NCBI GenBank assembly: GCA_947359465.1 | Contig: OX375874.1 | Span: 103,419,441 to 103,483,440 of the forward strand | Reading direction: 5' to 3' | Source: Metellina segmentata | Taxonomy: Eukaryota > Arthropoda > Arachnida > Araneae > Tetragnathidae | Length of the DNA: 64,000 bases | Position numbers and translations under genes: made by a program | Part shown: positions 45,101-51,204 of the stretch, in pieces | Numbering within the stretch: the stretch's first letter is position 1 | Layout: every line of letters begins with the position of its first letter | Notes under the pieces: generated by a model | Databases searched by the model: none | Told to the model about the DNA's origin: nothing | The model's input: the letters and a program-made list of their open reading frames with translations, nothing else

Positions 45101-46785
45101 TCAATTTCCAGCGAACTAAAAAGTGCATAGTCCTGCATTTTAGAAGATGTGTGTGAGTCTAAAGAACAATAATATTCACAATTTACTGCTTCGTAAGAAC
45201 GTTTTTCAGCTCAGGTTCAAAAAGAATTCTGTTTATTAAGGAATTCTTTTAAATTCGTCTGCCTATTTACAAATAAGCTTAAAAATGCTGTTTCATGAGA
45301 TATATTGGTACTGAATGTTCGATTACACAATTTCCCAAAGTGGGCGATGAAGGAATCTTGGGGCAATGGTGACTTCATGGAAAATAGAAGGCTTTGAATA
45401 GCAGAGTTGATGAGAGAGCTAAGTTGCTAAAATATTGGCGCGATGCTTTGACCATCCAAGTGCTTTCGACGAGATATCTTGTCCGTCAAGATCTGGACAA
45501 TTTTACTAATAATGAGATATCTCGCTATCAAGACATTGCCAATTTTTTTATGATGACGGAATCAAGATCTAGTCAGTTTTCTCCAAATCACGAGATACTT
45601 CGTCTATCGATATTTGGTCAGTTTTGCTACGACCAATAACGAGATATTGCGTCTAGGCTACCGCCAAAAGGGATAAACAAACATATCCGCTTGGCCTTAC
45701 AGATAATCATCACAGTGATGGATTGTTGCACGAATTATACCCAGCAAAATGCAAGTTACAAGCTAGTCTGTCTAAAAACAAGATGACAGATCGTAACCAA
45801 CAAATGTTAGCGTGTGTGCATCTTTGCGCACTGCCGACATACACCGATTTTTACTAGTGTAGCTGCAGCAATCTGTCGTGTTGAGTCACGTTTACTGTAC
45901 GTTTTATAGAGAATGATACTTCAATTATTTTTAGACTATTTCCGAATTATGTGTGATGAGCAGTTATCAGTTTGATGCACTTTTACTTAAATATTTTGGC
46001 AAAATTCAGAAATTATAGGCACAGATACTCTTGCGATTTATTATTAGTTAATATTGTTTTTGGCGCCCCTCTAGAAAACGAAGTTTTTGAATAGGGACAT
46101 TGAGCCAAAACAGATGTGGTAAGGTTTTTTTTTTTTTCTTGGCATCATGCTCTTACAATAAACCATTGGAAGAGTGGGATATCAGCTCAAGTGTCAACCC
46201 CGTCATCTGACTGTGGTTCAAAATTACGAGGTGTTGTCCTCGGACCTTTCTCTTCGTTATCGTTCCCAGACCGTCGCCTATAGCCAGTTGTATTGCTCCA
46301 GTGCTACGTTAATTAACCATGCCAGCTTACAATGAGCTGAATTTAATGAGAAGCTTCCAGTTTAAGATTTATCTTAAAATTTTCAATTTATCCAGACGTA
46401 ACATTTTATGCTTTCGTGCCACTGAAATTAAATTCTGTATTTTCTTGCAGTGTTTCAAGGTTCTGTGACCAGTTTGTTCCACAACAAAGCTCTTCAAATA
46501 ACAGAACTGACTGTGCGGGTGTCGCAAATCCACCGCGCAAATGAGCTCAGCAGATTCACCAATCTTTCCAACTCCACTGAGGAGTCGACGGAGCCCATCA
46601 AATACGTCATCTTGCAAAGACCGTTGAAATGCGGCACAAAGGCAGGATCAGGAGAGTACCTATTCCTAGGAAAGTGGATCCTAGGGAATCCCAATCTGAA
46701 CTGTATTCCCAGAGTTTCGGAATGGAAGAAGGTCCGGAGGAAAGCCTTGAAAACGGGAATGAACGAATGCCTTCTGAATCTGTGA
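12024..46785 (+). CDS. Metrnl: Meteorin-like secreted protein, four-exon gene (294 aa)
   Basis: Join 12024-12130, 26227-26612, 44149-44205 and 46451-46785 (885 nt including stop). Meteorin-family proteins are small secreted factors. In vertebrates METRN acts in glial and axon development and METRNL is a cytokine/adipokine. The arthropod role is unknown to me. Residues 1-24 are a hydrophobic signal peptide ending TSAA. The mature part has ten cysteines (31, 54, 84, 119, 166, 169, 179, 244, 268, 290), matching the five-disulfide plan of the family. Family blocks appear in order: CDWSGSG, VYLRC, WNYPQGAL, CIR-SSGARIYL, YVEADP, CQPC, YCSSDF, GSGEYLFLG, NCIPR and a C-terminal NEC. Length suits the family (about 290-310 aa). 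N-x-S/T sites lie at 221 and 224. All splice sites are GT-AG and phases are consistent (2, 1, 1). Start 12024 is used because a stop precedes it; the in-frame ATG at 12036 would give 290 aa. METRN versus METRNL identity needs a phylogeny. Confidence 0.93.
12131..13540. other. Intron 1, first part: no recognisable feature
   Basis: AT-rich, low-complexity sequence with an AATAAT run near 13125-13147. It contains no coding frame of note. Confidence 0.5.
13541..14252. mobile_element. hAT element of the ACATCGATG family, inverted and truncated copy
   Basis: Reads as the reverse complement of much of 9248-9990: shared ACAATAAT(T)ATTGTTAGT, AATTATGCT(G/A)CTTGG, CATTTTTCATTTAAAAATAAA, then ACATCGATG clusters. 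The right end ...CATCGATGTCGCATCCCTA at 14252 equals the element-1 terminus. A second terminus, ATGTCGCATCCCTA, occurs near 13951, as if two tips were joined. No left end or target duplication was found. Confidence 0.7.
14985..15370 (+). pseudogene. hAT transposase fragment, C-terminal
   Basis: The frame from 15096 reads FTRLAQIMLSILLIPHSNKE then CETNFSIVKKNRTEYRSLIS and NKTLESLLILKTLN. This is the hAT C-terminal dimerisation region (LxIPHSNAxCERxFSxVKKxKTxxRSxLxxxTLxxLL). Just upstream, QWVEVGKIKKADGL is in another frame, so a frameshift separates it. In-frame stops further upstream (near 15050) make this a dead copy. The real fragment probably ends near 15340-15370. Confidence 0.85.
15935..16575. 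repeat. Segment with perfect GTTTACAATTACCCC hairpins
   Basis: GTTTACAATTACCCC at 16109-16123 faces its exact reverse complement at 16132-16146 (8-base loop). The same 15-base arms recur at 16527-16541 and 16559-16573 (17-base loop). A fifth, single-mismatch arm, GGGGTAGTTGTAAAC, lies at 15939-15953 after GGTAGGGTAAGGC. This looks like a MITE or foldback family rather than a gene. Confidence 0.75.
17030..17150 (-). mobile_element. SINE family A, 3' part
   Basis: In + orientation it reads ATTAACGTCGTAAGGGAGCAACGC, GGGCTATTGACGACGGTCCGG, then AAAGGGAAAGAACCGAGG. This is the reverse complement of the family tail; the head is missing. Confidence 0.75.
17580..17822 (+). repeat. Dispersed repeat with A/T-rich tail (diverged copy)
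   Basis: TTTTAGGACTACTTGTGTGC, a CCATGTCTACAGATT block and a terminal AGAAACATATATACACACGCATCCTTTTT tail parallel the family ending at 1527 and 20888. More diverged than those copies. Confidence 0.5.
18455..19375. repeat. Long inverted repeat, ~65-70 bp arms ~800 bp apart
   Basis: TAATGGCTCTTCGTTACGTG through ACGATTCTATTTAGGACCGT (18474-18513) returns as reverse complement at about 19316-19358. Flanking matches (GCGCGTCTTTCTAG / CTAAAAAGACGCGC) extend the arms. The loop contains a tRNA-like segment and a TTATATAAGTTA duplication. Confidence 0.7.
19012..19102 (-). mobile_element. tRNA-like segment (SINE head or tRNA pseudogene)
   Basis: On the minus strand it reads GCAACGTTGGCCTAATGGCT, a box-A-like stretch. 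About 60 bases later comes GAGTTCGAACCCAGC, a good box B. The distance and overall length resemble a long-variable-arm tRNA, but the anticodon and acceptor stems do not pair properly, so a functional tRNA is unlikely. Confidence 0.5.
19376..20289. other. Intron 1 stretch without recognisable feature
   Basis: Several short frames on both strands (for example 19490-19681 and 19883-20092), but none shows a domain or splice context. 19830-20100 is slightly more balanced in composition. Confidence 0.4.
20290..20888 (+). repeat. Dispersed repeat with GGCTAGCCCGGCGTTGCCCG head and CTTTTATAATA tail
   Basis: Begins near ACTACGTGGCTAGCCCGGCG, contains an inner repeat (AATTTTCCGCAG(T/A)TTTCAAATCCGTTGAA at 20352 and 20458), and ends ACACTTTCTTTTATAATAGT. 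Its 3' 250 bases align with 1228-1527. It is the most complete copy in the window. Confidence 0.65.
21568..21738. mobile_element. Small MITE with GGCGACAG terminal repeats
   Basis: The left end GGCTGTCAGCACGGCGACAG and the right end, in reverse complement GGCTTCACACCAACGGCGAC, each run into GACAGAGACAAAAA / GACAGCGACAAAAA. These are imperfect inverted repeats around a ~110 bp core. The overlapping frames at 21528-21829 are by-products of this repeat. Confidence 0.6.
22024..22345. repeat. Minisatellite, 54-55 bp unit, about 6 copies
   Basis: CTAACCTTGAGTA recurs at about 22092, 22147, 22201, 22257 and 22311. Each unit has two related halves, GTTGCTGCTACCACCAACCTGAGTGG and GTTGCTGTTACTACTAACC, so the 55-mer arose by duplicating a ~27-mer. 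Confidence 0.85.
22428..22680 (+). mobile_element. SINE family A with intact tRNA-like head
   Basis: Starts GGGACTCGCGGTAGCCCAGT: a box A, TAGCCCAGTGGGTA, then CACGGATTAACAACC and box B GAGTTCGAAACTCC with normal tRNA spacing. The core CTCAAATATCCTCACGTTG, GGAGAGTGGGGCG and CATCTGACAGTGATTCAAA follow. It breaks off in the tail after TTTCCCTTGAGGTCATT. This copy defines the RNA polymerase III promoter of the family. Confidence 0.85.
22928..23112 (-). mobile_element. SINE family A
   Basis: In + orientation it reads ATTAACGTCGCACTGGAATA, ATTTTGAACCACGGT, GACGAGGACCGCCTGAGCTGG and CAACGTGAGGACATTTGAGG, which is the reverse complement of tail and core. The head is missing. Confidence 0.8.
23218..23865 (+). 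mobile_element. SINE family A with internal 38-bp minisatellite
   Basis: Begins in the core (GTTGGTGCACGTTAAATC, GGCCTCAAATATATC) and ends with the complete tail (CCGGACCGTCACCAATAGCC, GTGCGACGTTAATTCAA). Between 23280 and 23736 the internal segment GAAGATTGGAGAGTGGGGTG + CCAGCTGAATTGTGACCT is repeated about 12 times at 38 bp spacing, with variants shared between units. A normal copy has this segment once. Confidence 0.9.
24918..25125 (-). mobile_element. SINE family A
   Basis: TTAATTAACGTCGCACTGGA, ATGGTCCGGTTTCAACCCCG, AGCCACGGTCAGATGACGAG, ACCTGAGCTGGCATCCCACT and CACGCCAACGTGAGGTCATT are the reverse complement of tail then core. The head is missing. Confidence 0.85.
25222..26105. repeat. 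Diverged tandem array, ~153-174 bp unit, 5 copies
   Basis: GTTATGCGATACAAGGTTGA-like blocks occur at about 25261, 25435, 25588, 25759 and 25922. Each is followed by GATATAGGGCTTATAACTTG, CACTAGACTCA and TTTTCAAA, and preceded by AAACGCTGAATTGTAAATCT. The array ends about 120 bases before exon 2. Confidence 0.8.
26227..26612 (+). CDS. Metrnl: Meteorin-like exon 2 (N-terminal domain)
   Basis: Acceptor TTCATTGCAG, donor GAAG before GTAATA. Encodes residues 36-164 plus one base. Contains VYLRC, WNYPQGALRIVL, ACIRRSKGSSGARIYLAG, VRCVASQGGQVALYVEADP and RRTSAKFRYHLKKM. These align in order with the vertebrate family (VYLRC...YPTGAL...CIR...SSGANIYL...QGGLFVEATP...RRTTGFQYEL). The region forms most of the CUB-like N-terminal half. 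It is visibly more GC-rich than the flanking introns. Antisense frames across it are shadows. Confidence 0.95.
26613..27734. other. Intron 2, first part: no recognisable feature
   Basis: AT-rich sequence, with no repeat family or frame I can support. Confidence 0.5.
27735..27935 (-). mobile_element. SINE family A with (ATTACC)n tail
   Basis: Reverse complement of the family: starts at TAATGGTAATGGTAATTTTA, then GTTAACGTCGTACTAGAGCA through CACGCCAACCCAACGTGA. It is nearly identical to 53275-53415, including the shared diagnostic change GTACTAGAGCAACAC, so the two are close relatives. Confidence 0.88.
28330..30262. repeat. Tandem array, ~318-342 bp unit, 6 copies
   Basis: CACTTCTT lies at 28421, 28763, 29091, 29407, 29725 and 30045. 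Each unit has the order GGAAACAGCCTAGCTTC, CTGTCCACTATCACAG, CTCTCGGGAATTTCCCGGTG, CCGATTTGGATTTGCA, AAACCAGTCCCCGGGATTTA, TTTCAAGTTCCTCCCT and GAACCTCGAAGACATCGCTC. Unit length shrinks (342, 328, 316, 318, 320) and similarity rises left to right; the last three are almost identical. Minus-strand frames of 60-80 codons in each unit are repeat artefacts. Confidence 0.92.
31285..32122. mobile_element. hAT-like element, 838 bp, with internal ORF
   Basis: Ends CAGGACTCCTAACACG and, in reverse complement, CAGGGCTCCTAACAGG form inverted repeats of hAT type. The flanks share CAACAA but not a clean 8-bp duplication. The right subterminal region holds four repeats of TTAGTCACTTTTTGTCACCT-like text (31985-32095), and the left has GTCACTTTTTGACATTTTGT. 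Confidence 0.7.
31470..31790 (+). CDS. Unrecognised 106-aa basic ORF inside the hAT-like element
   Basis: A complete frame from ATG to TGA, lysine- and alanine-rich, with no Cys-His zinc finger, DDE triad or hAT dimerisation block. It includes RELASVLKVANDRLKKVIKY and an NNKNDT end. Its position between the element's inverted ends suggests a shortened or shuffled element protein, or a chance frame. I cannot assign a function. Confidence 0.35.
   Translation: MDPKANRFNCKSILHIARGVLAASSRNFPTRRELASVLKVANDRLKKVIKYKVFKEAALAQSMIEGAAKVSDDAGQQRQTLKNALFSTEKKKTKIISDFFNNKNDT
32558..32842 (+). mobile_element. SINE family A, nearly full length
   Basis: Starts GTAACGGATTAACAACCGAA, box B GCGAGTTCGAATCCAACC, core AAAGACCGTCGTGTACACGG, GGCCTCAAATGTCCTAATGT and GGAGAGTGGGTGCCAGCTCG, then the tail ending GGCGACGTTAATTAAAATGC. 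Box A is missing or cut off. Confidence 0.88.
33526..34010 (-). mobile_element. Truncated Tc1-like element (family B)
   Basis: The left inverted repeat CACTACCCTACAATAATGGA follows TA at 33524-33525. The minus strand then encodes the C-terminal half of a Tc1 transposase: KLNADAYTNILDNQVLRTLW, MDEVN, and SPHVNPIEHLWDEL with the third catalytic Glu. The right inverted repeat and about 80 adjoining bases present in the other copies are missing. Frames are broken (stops and frameshifts) relative to those copies. Confidence 0.88.
34070..35265. repeat. Tandem array, ~300 bp unit, 4 copies
   Basis: Each unit contains AAATGCGGCGAAAATATTTAAAATTTT, AACAGGCTGAACAT, CAGATTTCCAAGGGGCCCC, CATTGAAAAGCCCCTTTATG, ATCCTACTTTCTC, TGAAAGACAATAAATTTCGT and CATCTCGAGACGCTTCACAA. 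TGAAAGAC-type blocks sit near 34311, 34600, 34885 and 35187. Units are moderately diverged, with deletions. Confidence 0.85.
35585..36065. repeat. Tandem array, ~164-176 bp unit, 3 copies
   Basis: CATTTCGATCAACCTTTCA starts at 35591, 35755 and 35931. The second and third units are identical over more than 130 bases, while the first is diverged, so the last duplication is recent. Confidence 0.9.
36587..36846. repeat. Minisatellite, 31 bp unit, 8 copies
   Basis: GTATCTCAATTAGTCTAATT + TGTAAATAAAA repeats every 31 bases from 36587 to 36835, perfect except for one A/G difference in the first unit. It ends in a partial ninth copy. Spacerless identity excludes CRISPR. Confidence 0.97.
37200..37420. 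repeat. Two-copy tandem repeat, ~110 bp
   Basis: TTTTCTCCGATTAGTTACTATTTTACTAA...ATAACAATAATTTCTACAGCAGTC at 37232-37305 recurs with few changes from 37336 to 37406. Confidence 0.7.
38160..38610. repeat. Diverged tandem repeat, ~150 bp units, 3 copies
   Basis: GAAAACTTGAAACTAAAAAATC followed by GAGATTCGAGTTTCAAGCTC and CGCTTT(T/C)TCAGGTTTT occurs near 38263 and 38543. A more diverged copy lies near 38385 (GAAAACTTTTTTTAAAGTCA, GAATTAAGTTTCACGCTCTC). Confidence 0.7.
38620..38940. other. GC-rich island in intron 2, function unknown
   Basis: In contrast to the flanks, this segment is rich in G+C and CpG (CCCGCACCCCCATCTCGAGC, GCGAGGGAGGGACGAAAGGG). Overlapping frames exist on both strands (128 codons at 38551-38937), as expected for a stop-poor GC-rich stretch. 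None has a recognised motif. It could be an internal promoter, an unknown repeat, or an exon of a nested gene. Confidence 0.35.
39236..40622. repeat. Satellite-like array, 73 bp unit, 19 copies
   Basis: CGTTCTGCCGTCATGATAGC starts at 39238 and recurs every 73 bases to 40552. The unit continues ACGCGTACAAGATGGTGGCG, ACAGCTTTTTGTTTGGG and TTTGATGTTTGGCAAT. I see only two single-base variants (CAAGTTGG near 40144 and GTTTTGCCG near 40409), so the array is very young or actively homogenised. No spacers, so not CRISPR. Confidence 0.98.
40845..40940 (-). mobile_element. SINE family A fragment, diverged
   Basis: GTTGAATCTACGTCGGATCT, GTAGATCCGGGATCAATCCC and GAGGGAAAGATCC follow the reverse-complement tail pattern. 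It forms a tandem pair with the copy at 41038: the intervening GGTCCTTCAGYCA...ATGATAAAATAAAACC segment is also duplicated. Confidence 0.65.
41038..41215 (-). mobile_element. SINE family A fragment, diverged
   Basis: TACGTCGAACTGGAAACAGT, AGGTCCAGGATCAATTCCGA, GTAATTTTGAATGACGGCGA and AACACCTGAGTTGGTACACC are the reverse complement of tail and core. Confidence 0.65.
41711..41875. repeat. Minisatellite, 33 bp unit, 5 copies
   Basis: TAGTTTACTCTTGCCATTTT + GTTACAAACATAA repeats at 41711, 41744, 41777, 41810 and 41843, with only scattered G/A changes. Confidence 0.95.
41876..43424. other. Intron 2 stretch without recognisable feature
   Basis: A short duplicate CCGGATTAACTATCT lies at 41917/41938 and an ATATATAT run near 43095. 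No gene signal. Confidence 0.45.
43425..43535 (+). mobile_element. SINE family A, 3' part
   Basis: GGATCGTGGTTCCTTATTAC, GATATTGTCCTCGGATCTTT, GGGATTGATCACGGACCG and CAGTGTGACGTAATC match the tail in order. Confidence 0.7.
44149..44205 (+). CDS. Metrnl: Meteorin-like exon 3 (57 bp micro-exon)
   Basis: Acceptor TTTTGTTTCAG, donor GATTTCG before GTAAGT. Encodes the end of codon 165 through residue 183 and one base: ECQPCTESELLHQYCSSDF. It carries three of the ten cysteines and matches the PCRPCSDTEVLLAVCTSDF segment of the vertebrate protein almost position by position. It is the linker between N- and C-terminal halves, and is too short to be found by ORF length. Confidence 0.95.
44257..45690. 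repeat. Block repeated at 63163-64000 (intron 3 copy)
   Basis: GAAGACTACTTATTGAAAAAT...ATAATGGCCGACATTATTCTATTTGCAATTTA (44262-44336) and 45180-45510 (TTTACTGCTTCGTAAGA, GAATTCTTTTAAATTCGTCT, ACAATTTCCCAAAGTGGGCGATGAAGGAATC, CGCGATGCTTTGACCATCCAA) match 63163-63435 and 63827-64000 in order. The middle part (44340-45180) is absent from the other copy. Confidence 0.85.
45455..45660. repeat. Tandem motif array: GAGATATCTNGTCNNTCAAGATCTGG
   Basis: About four units of roughly 50-60 bp, each with GAGATA(T/C)(C/T)T, a TCAAGA or TCTATC block and GG(T/A)CA(G/A)TTTT. Similar units appear at 52585-52680, 62940-63095 and 63945-64000. Confidence 0.65.
46165..46318 (+). mobile_element. SINE family A, 3' part, 130 bp upstream of exon 4
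   Basis: GAGTGGGATATCAGCTCAAG, CGTCATCTGACTGTGGTTCA, GAGGTGTTGTCCTCGGACCT and CAGACCGTCGCCTATAGCC, then GTGCTACGTTAATTAACC, match core and tail in order. Confidence 0.85.
46451..46785 (+). CDS. Metrnl: Meteorin-like exon 4 (C-terminal domain and stop)
   Basis: Acceptor TTTTCTTGCAG. Encodes residues 184-294 and TGA at 46783. FQGSVTSLFH begins the domain; KCGTKAGSGEYLFLGKWILG, LNCIPR, a basic WKKVRRKALK helix and MNECLLNL follow. These match the family's ECGVRPGHGDFLFTG, LGCAPRF and GLNPC blocks and supply the last three cysteines. Two N-glycosylation sequons (NLS, NST) lie near residues 221-226. The C-terminal half is NTR-like by family knowledge. Antisense frames over this exon are shadows. 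Confidence 0.95.
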
Positions 46786-47343
46786 TTTTTGCCATTTGCG
46801 TATTGCCACTGCACCTAGCCAAAAAAAGGAACTCTTACTGGATACATATGTGATGCATGTCTATAAAATGCAATTGACTGATTTAAACCAATATGCATGT
46901 ACCATGTGGAACATTTGATTCAGATTTAATCAAAATCAGCACTGATTATTCTGCTTCTACATTTTTGAAACTTAAGAAAAGTTTCGCGTTCCGGTTTATG
47001 ATGTTCAAAGTGAACAGTGCGTTTGTCTGTGATAATATTGAGAAATTTGCAGTTTGAAAAATAATGTTTGTATATATTCATCGCCATTTTTGTTCATTTT
47101 ATTTATTTTGATATCGATACGTTTATACGTTTGTGTTTGAAAAATAAGATGTTCTGAGAAAGTCAATGGAACTTGAATCATTCGTGAAGGAGAATTTTTG
47201 CGGATATTTATTTTTGAAATGTTCCATTTGATCTAAAATGTTAAGTGTCCACATGAACAAATTTATATTCTATATTTGTCGTTTGTACAGTGTAAAGATG
47301 TAATTTAGTTTTAAAATATTTATTGTGTTTTACTTAAAATAAA
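46786..47343 (+). other. Metrnl: Probable 3' UTR of the meteorin-like gene with AATAAA
   Basis: Follows the stop codon. The first good polyadenylation hexamer I can point to is AATAAA at 47338-47343, inside an A-rich run. That would give a 3' UTR of roughly 550-580 bases. Other A-rich sites exist, so the end is tentative. Confidence 0.4.
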
Positions 47344-48190
47344 AAAAAAACTATATTAATAATATATTAGTCTTTTTATTTGTTTTAATAACTTTAATTC
47401 CCACATATTATTTCTATGATAAAAAAAGTTAACTGATTTTTGAGAATAAAATTACACTTCATCAAATATTCTTGGAAATTAAGATGCAATGACTATCATT
47501 AAAAAATTTGATCAACAACAAAAGTATTGCCTTATATTATTTTAATTGTCGTGTCATTTTTTTTGGAAATTTAATTTATTATTCGACTAGAAAATTCGAT
47601 GCTCTCGTAGACTGAAAGAATTAGATTTGAGATAACCATTAGAATTTTTTTCTCTTGTACTTTAAATTTATATTTGACATTTGCAAACAAAGGAACTTAG
47701 ATTGAATTTTCATTTCTGTTGCTCCTGATTGTTAAAACATTTCTCGTAATTCAAATCGTTCCAAATACTTGTGTTGTATTTCCACTAATTCGTTCATTTG
47801 AAATTACTTTCTTTTTTACGGTATAAAAAATAATTATACAGAAAAGAATAAGTTTTCGTCACAGTTTGAGTAATGCTTTTCCCGTTATTATGACTTTAGT
47901 CTTTAGCAGTTAAATCCATGTATATAAATTTATCCGTTTGTGTGTGTTAACAAATTATCTCAAAATATTTCAACTGTAAACTGTTTTCTCGTTTATAACA
48001 TTTAATATTTGTTTTTCAATGGCTTGACTGAACCTCGGGTTCTTGTTTAATTCGAAAGCAAAGCTACTAGACTTTAGGGAACCTGAAAAATTAAATAGAA
48101 CCATTAATCCTAACAAGGGTTATAGACTAGAACACATTAACCGTGGTTCAAAACACATTTTGTACTTGTTTATAACATAAATATATTTCA
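47344..48190. other. AT-rich intergenic stretch
   Basis: No recognisable gene or repeat family. Confidence 0.45.
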
Positions 48191-48560
48191 AAAATTATTC
48201 ACTGGATTTCACTGGAAAATAATGAGACAAAATCATGTTTAAAATTACAAATATTTTATCTAAGAAAAACCACACAAGTATTTAATATATACCAAGAAAA
48301 AACACTAACGTTTAATAAATCAAGACAACCACAAAAACATTGACTAGATTCCAAGAGAAAACACAAAAATATTTAATAAACAAAGAAATCCATCAAAGGT
48401 ATCGAAAAAATATTTTTAAAATCACAAAGATATTTGATAAATATCGAGAAGTACCAAGAAAAAACAATAAATAAACCACCAAGATATTTAATACATTTCG
48501 AGAGAAAAACCAAACAAAAATATTAAATTAACATCAGGGGGAACGCGAAAGTATTTAATA
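48190..48560. repeat. Very diverged AT-rich tandem repeat, ~50-60 bp
   Basis: Recurring (A/T)CCAAGA(G/A)AAAAC(C)AC and AAATATTTAATA(A/T)A phrases (for example near 48290, 48350, 48450 and 48500) suggest an old decayed array. Confidence 0.45.
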
Positions 48561-49049
48561 ATTATCAATAAAAAACATTTAATAAGTTCTGAAATGCCGC
48601 CCTATTAGAGATAAGCACCCTGGTATGCCCATTTGGTTAAATTACATGTTTCATACAATAATTATTACTATTCTGCGCAATTAGAGAAAATATGATACTT
48701 TTCTGATCTGGTATCGGAAAAAAATATGTTACTATTAAGTGCAGTAGGAAAAAAATAGGTAGCTGTCAGAACCTCATTACTCACAATTTCCATGTTCGTT
48801 TCACATCACTTTGGTGTCTGCTCTGGTCAACCCTCAATTAGCATATTACTGGATTACAAGTCCAAGGCAGATAGATTTGAGTGTTCCTTTTAAGGTCAAG
48901 CACCCTTTCCTGTCTAGCAAGGGTGGTTATTACGCTTGTATTCAAACGGAGCCGATGACTGGTGGTCACCCTCAAATCTGCAACACCACACGCAATTTAT
49001 GCATTTTTCCCCCCTACTTGTGGTACTGAGAGTTGAAAGCAACCCGCAG

Positions 49050-49310
49050 TCACGAAAGACGACGATTTAGTGGCATTAAGGGATTCCGTGCGTAAATACG
49101 ACGAGCGTATTAACAACATTCAATGCATTGGTAAGGCGATTGCGATATTCAGCGATGTCTAAAAGGGTCATCTGTTGTTCGAGTCGGACGCTTAATCTAG
49201 TGACTCGCAAAGATGTTGTCCTTGGTGTATTGCAAATTGGGTGCGATATCCGGCAGATCGCGTTTTGTCTCATCGGTCTTTCGTGATTAAAACCAATTGA
49301 CGTTTCGCTT
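49050..49310 (-). pseudogene. Possible Tc1 transposase N-terminal remnant
   Basis: One minus-strand frame reads RPTRTTDDPF, then CIECC, YARRIYARNPL and NRRLS, resembling the R-x-TT-x-x-DD and V-x-RRL blocks of the second helix-turn-helix region of Tc1 transposases. Neighbouring text is in other frames and has stops. It lies on the wrong side of 49398-49971 to be that element's missing half, so it would be a separate remnant. Confidence 0.4.
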
Positions 49311-49397
49311 TAGGTTAATAGAGGACAGAGGTGCTGTGTCCATGGATGCCCGACACCCTCTAATTAAAGAAAATAAAATTAGGTGACAAAAGAAGTA

Positions 49398-49971
49398 CAC
49401 TACCCTACAATAATGGACCGGACAGCAAGATGTGAGGGTATAAGGGAAAGAATACATGCTTTAATAGGGGGATGCCCCACCCCCACGTGCTGCAATTACA
49501 CTAGCAACCCTTCTGGGCATACTTTCAACATGGTTTTGATATACAGCTATGGGTATTTGTGTCCATTCCTGCTGCAAGAATGCCGCCAGCTCAGCTGTAG
49601 ATTTCGGACTTGATTCCCTGGTCCGTAAGCCTCGCTCCAACTGTCGTACAAATGTTCTATGGGGGGGTTAGGTCGGGACTCTGAGCAGGCCAGGGAAGAC
49701 GTTTTGCATCCATATATCGATTCCACTGCTTGACAGAGGCTGCAACATGACATGGAGCGTTGTGGTCCGGGAAGTAACATTCGTCCAATGCATGAAATTG
49801 CCAGAGCGTAGGAAGAACCTGATTGCCCAAAATGTTCATGTAGGCGTCGGCACTCAATTTACCAGGAACAACTCGTGAAGGTCCCAGGCCATACCACGAA
49901 AAACACCCCCAAACAAGTAGTCGGATTTTATGCAAATCCGCTGGCGTTCGGTCCATTATTGTAGGGTAGTG
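49398..49971 (-). mobile_element. Compact Tc1-like element (family B), C-terminal transposase half only
   Basis: The ends CACTACCCTACAATAATGGA and their reverse complement (to 49971) flank 574 bp. The minus strand from the right end encodes [53 protein letters not shown] and WPAQSPDLTPPIEHLYD (second Asp region and third catalytic Glu), ending near the left repeat with VESMPRRVASVIAA. The N-terminal DNA-binding domain and the first catalytic Asp are missing. One frameshift lies near 49660. Confidence 0.92.
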
Positions 49972-50429
49972 TTATACTAAGGCATCGTAAGTTACTTTTG
50001 CAGTGATAGCTAAGCTCGCTACAAGGCAATTAAAAACAGTTTTAAAACATACAGTATATTTAAATAGATATTTAACATTATTTACAAAGTTAGCAACGGC
50101 AATTTCGAGACTAAATGAGTAAAAAAAATGGTTTCACTCCCGCGGTTACATTGAAGCAGACCAGCACTGCGTCCGTTCACGTCTAAAATTCCAACGGTTG
50201 TCTATTGTCGAGGGTCCAGAACTCAGCGTCACCTCTCCTCCCGTACCTTATCAATGACTCTCGACAGTACAGAATCGAGGGGTTACAAGGCATAACTTTA
50301 CCCTCATCCGGTCATACACTTGCCAGCCTCTTCCCTTATCGACTGCGAATTCACGTCAAAGAGGCATGAAGGAATCATGACGCTAGTCTTAATGACAGTT
50401 TTTACTAGAAAAATGGATCTTTGAATTTA

Positions 50430-50760
50430 TGTGGTATGAGCAAAGGTGGAAGTAAGGAAGCAAGGGTGTAGACCAGAGTTAGCGAGTGTTCCTATACCTT
50501 CGAAATCATGTGTTGTGAGCAAAGGTGTAGACTAGTGTTAGCGAGTGTTCCTACACCTTCCATATTATGTGGTGTTAGCAAATTTGGAAGTAAAGAAGTA
50601 AGGGTTAGACCACAGTTAGCAAGTGTTCCTACACTTTCGAAATTATGTGGTGTGAGCAAAGGTGTAGACCAGTGTTCTCAAATGTTCCTACACCTTCGAA
50701 ATTACGTGGTGTGAGCAAAGGTGTAGGAGGGATGGAAAAGTGGAAGGAAGGAAGCAAAAG
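50430..50760. repeat. Minisatellite with GTGTAGACCAGTGTTAGCGA unit
   Basis: Units of about 50-80 bp hold CTACACCTTCGAAATTATGT, GGTGTGAGCAAAGGTGTAGA and GCGAGTGTTC, about five copies. Some units carry an extra TGGAAGTAAGGAAGCAAG insert. Confidence 0.8.
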
Positions 50761-51204
50761 TGTAGAACAGTGGTAGCAAGATCAGGATGTACTTATGTTT
50801 CTTTTAATCCAAAAAAAAATCAAAGAATGTGACATTCTAGTAGGATCTCAGAAACAATATATCGCTGACACTGATGTTTATTGAAAAAGTTAAATTTAGT
50901 TAATTTATTACAACTGAGTTTTTGGATATTTTATTTGCGATGGTGAGACTTTTGTTGCTGTCTCTGTCAATTAACTTATATTGGGGTGACAAAGGGATAG
51001 CCATACGGAGGCAGTCATAAAGTTGCCGATGGTTCCTTTGCTCGTTTTAAGTACAATCATGCCGAAAAGTACAGTTACGTAAAGATATGTGGTGGAAAAC
51101 AGACGAAATCTCATTGCTATTTCATGTAAATTTGTATATGCATCCTTAGAAAATGATAATGATATATTTCAGCAGAACCCCTGGCAACCCGGAGTAATTG
51201 ATGA

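Noticed and set aside
46494..46814. Minus-strand ORFs over exon 4
   Set aside because: Antisense shadows. The plus strand matches the meteorin family with correct splice phases.
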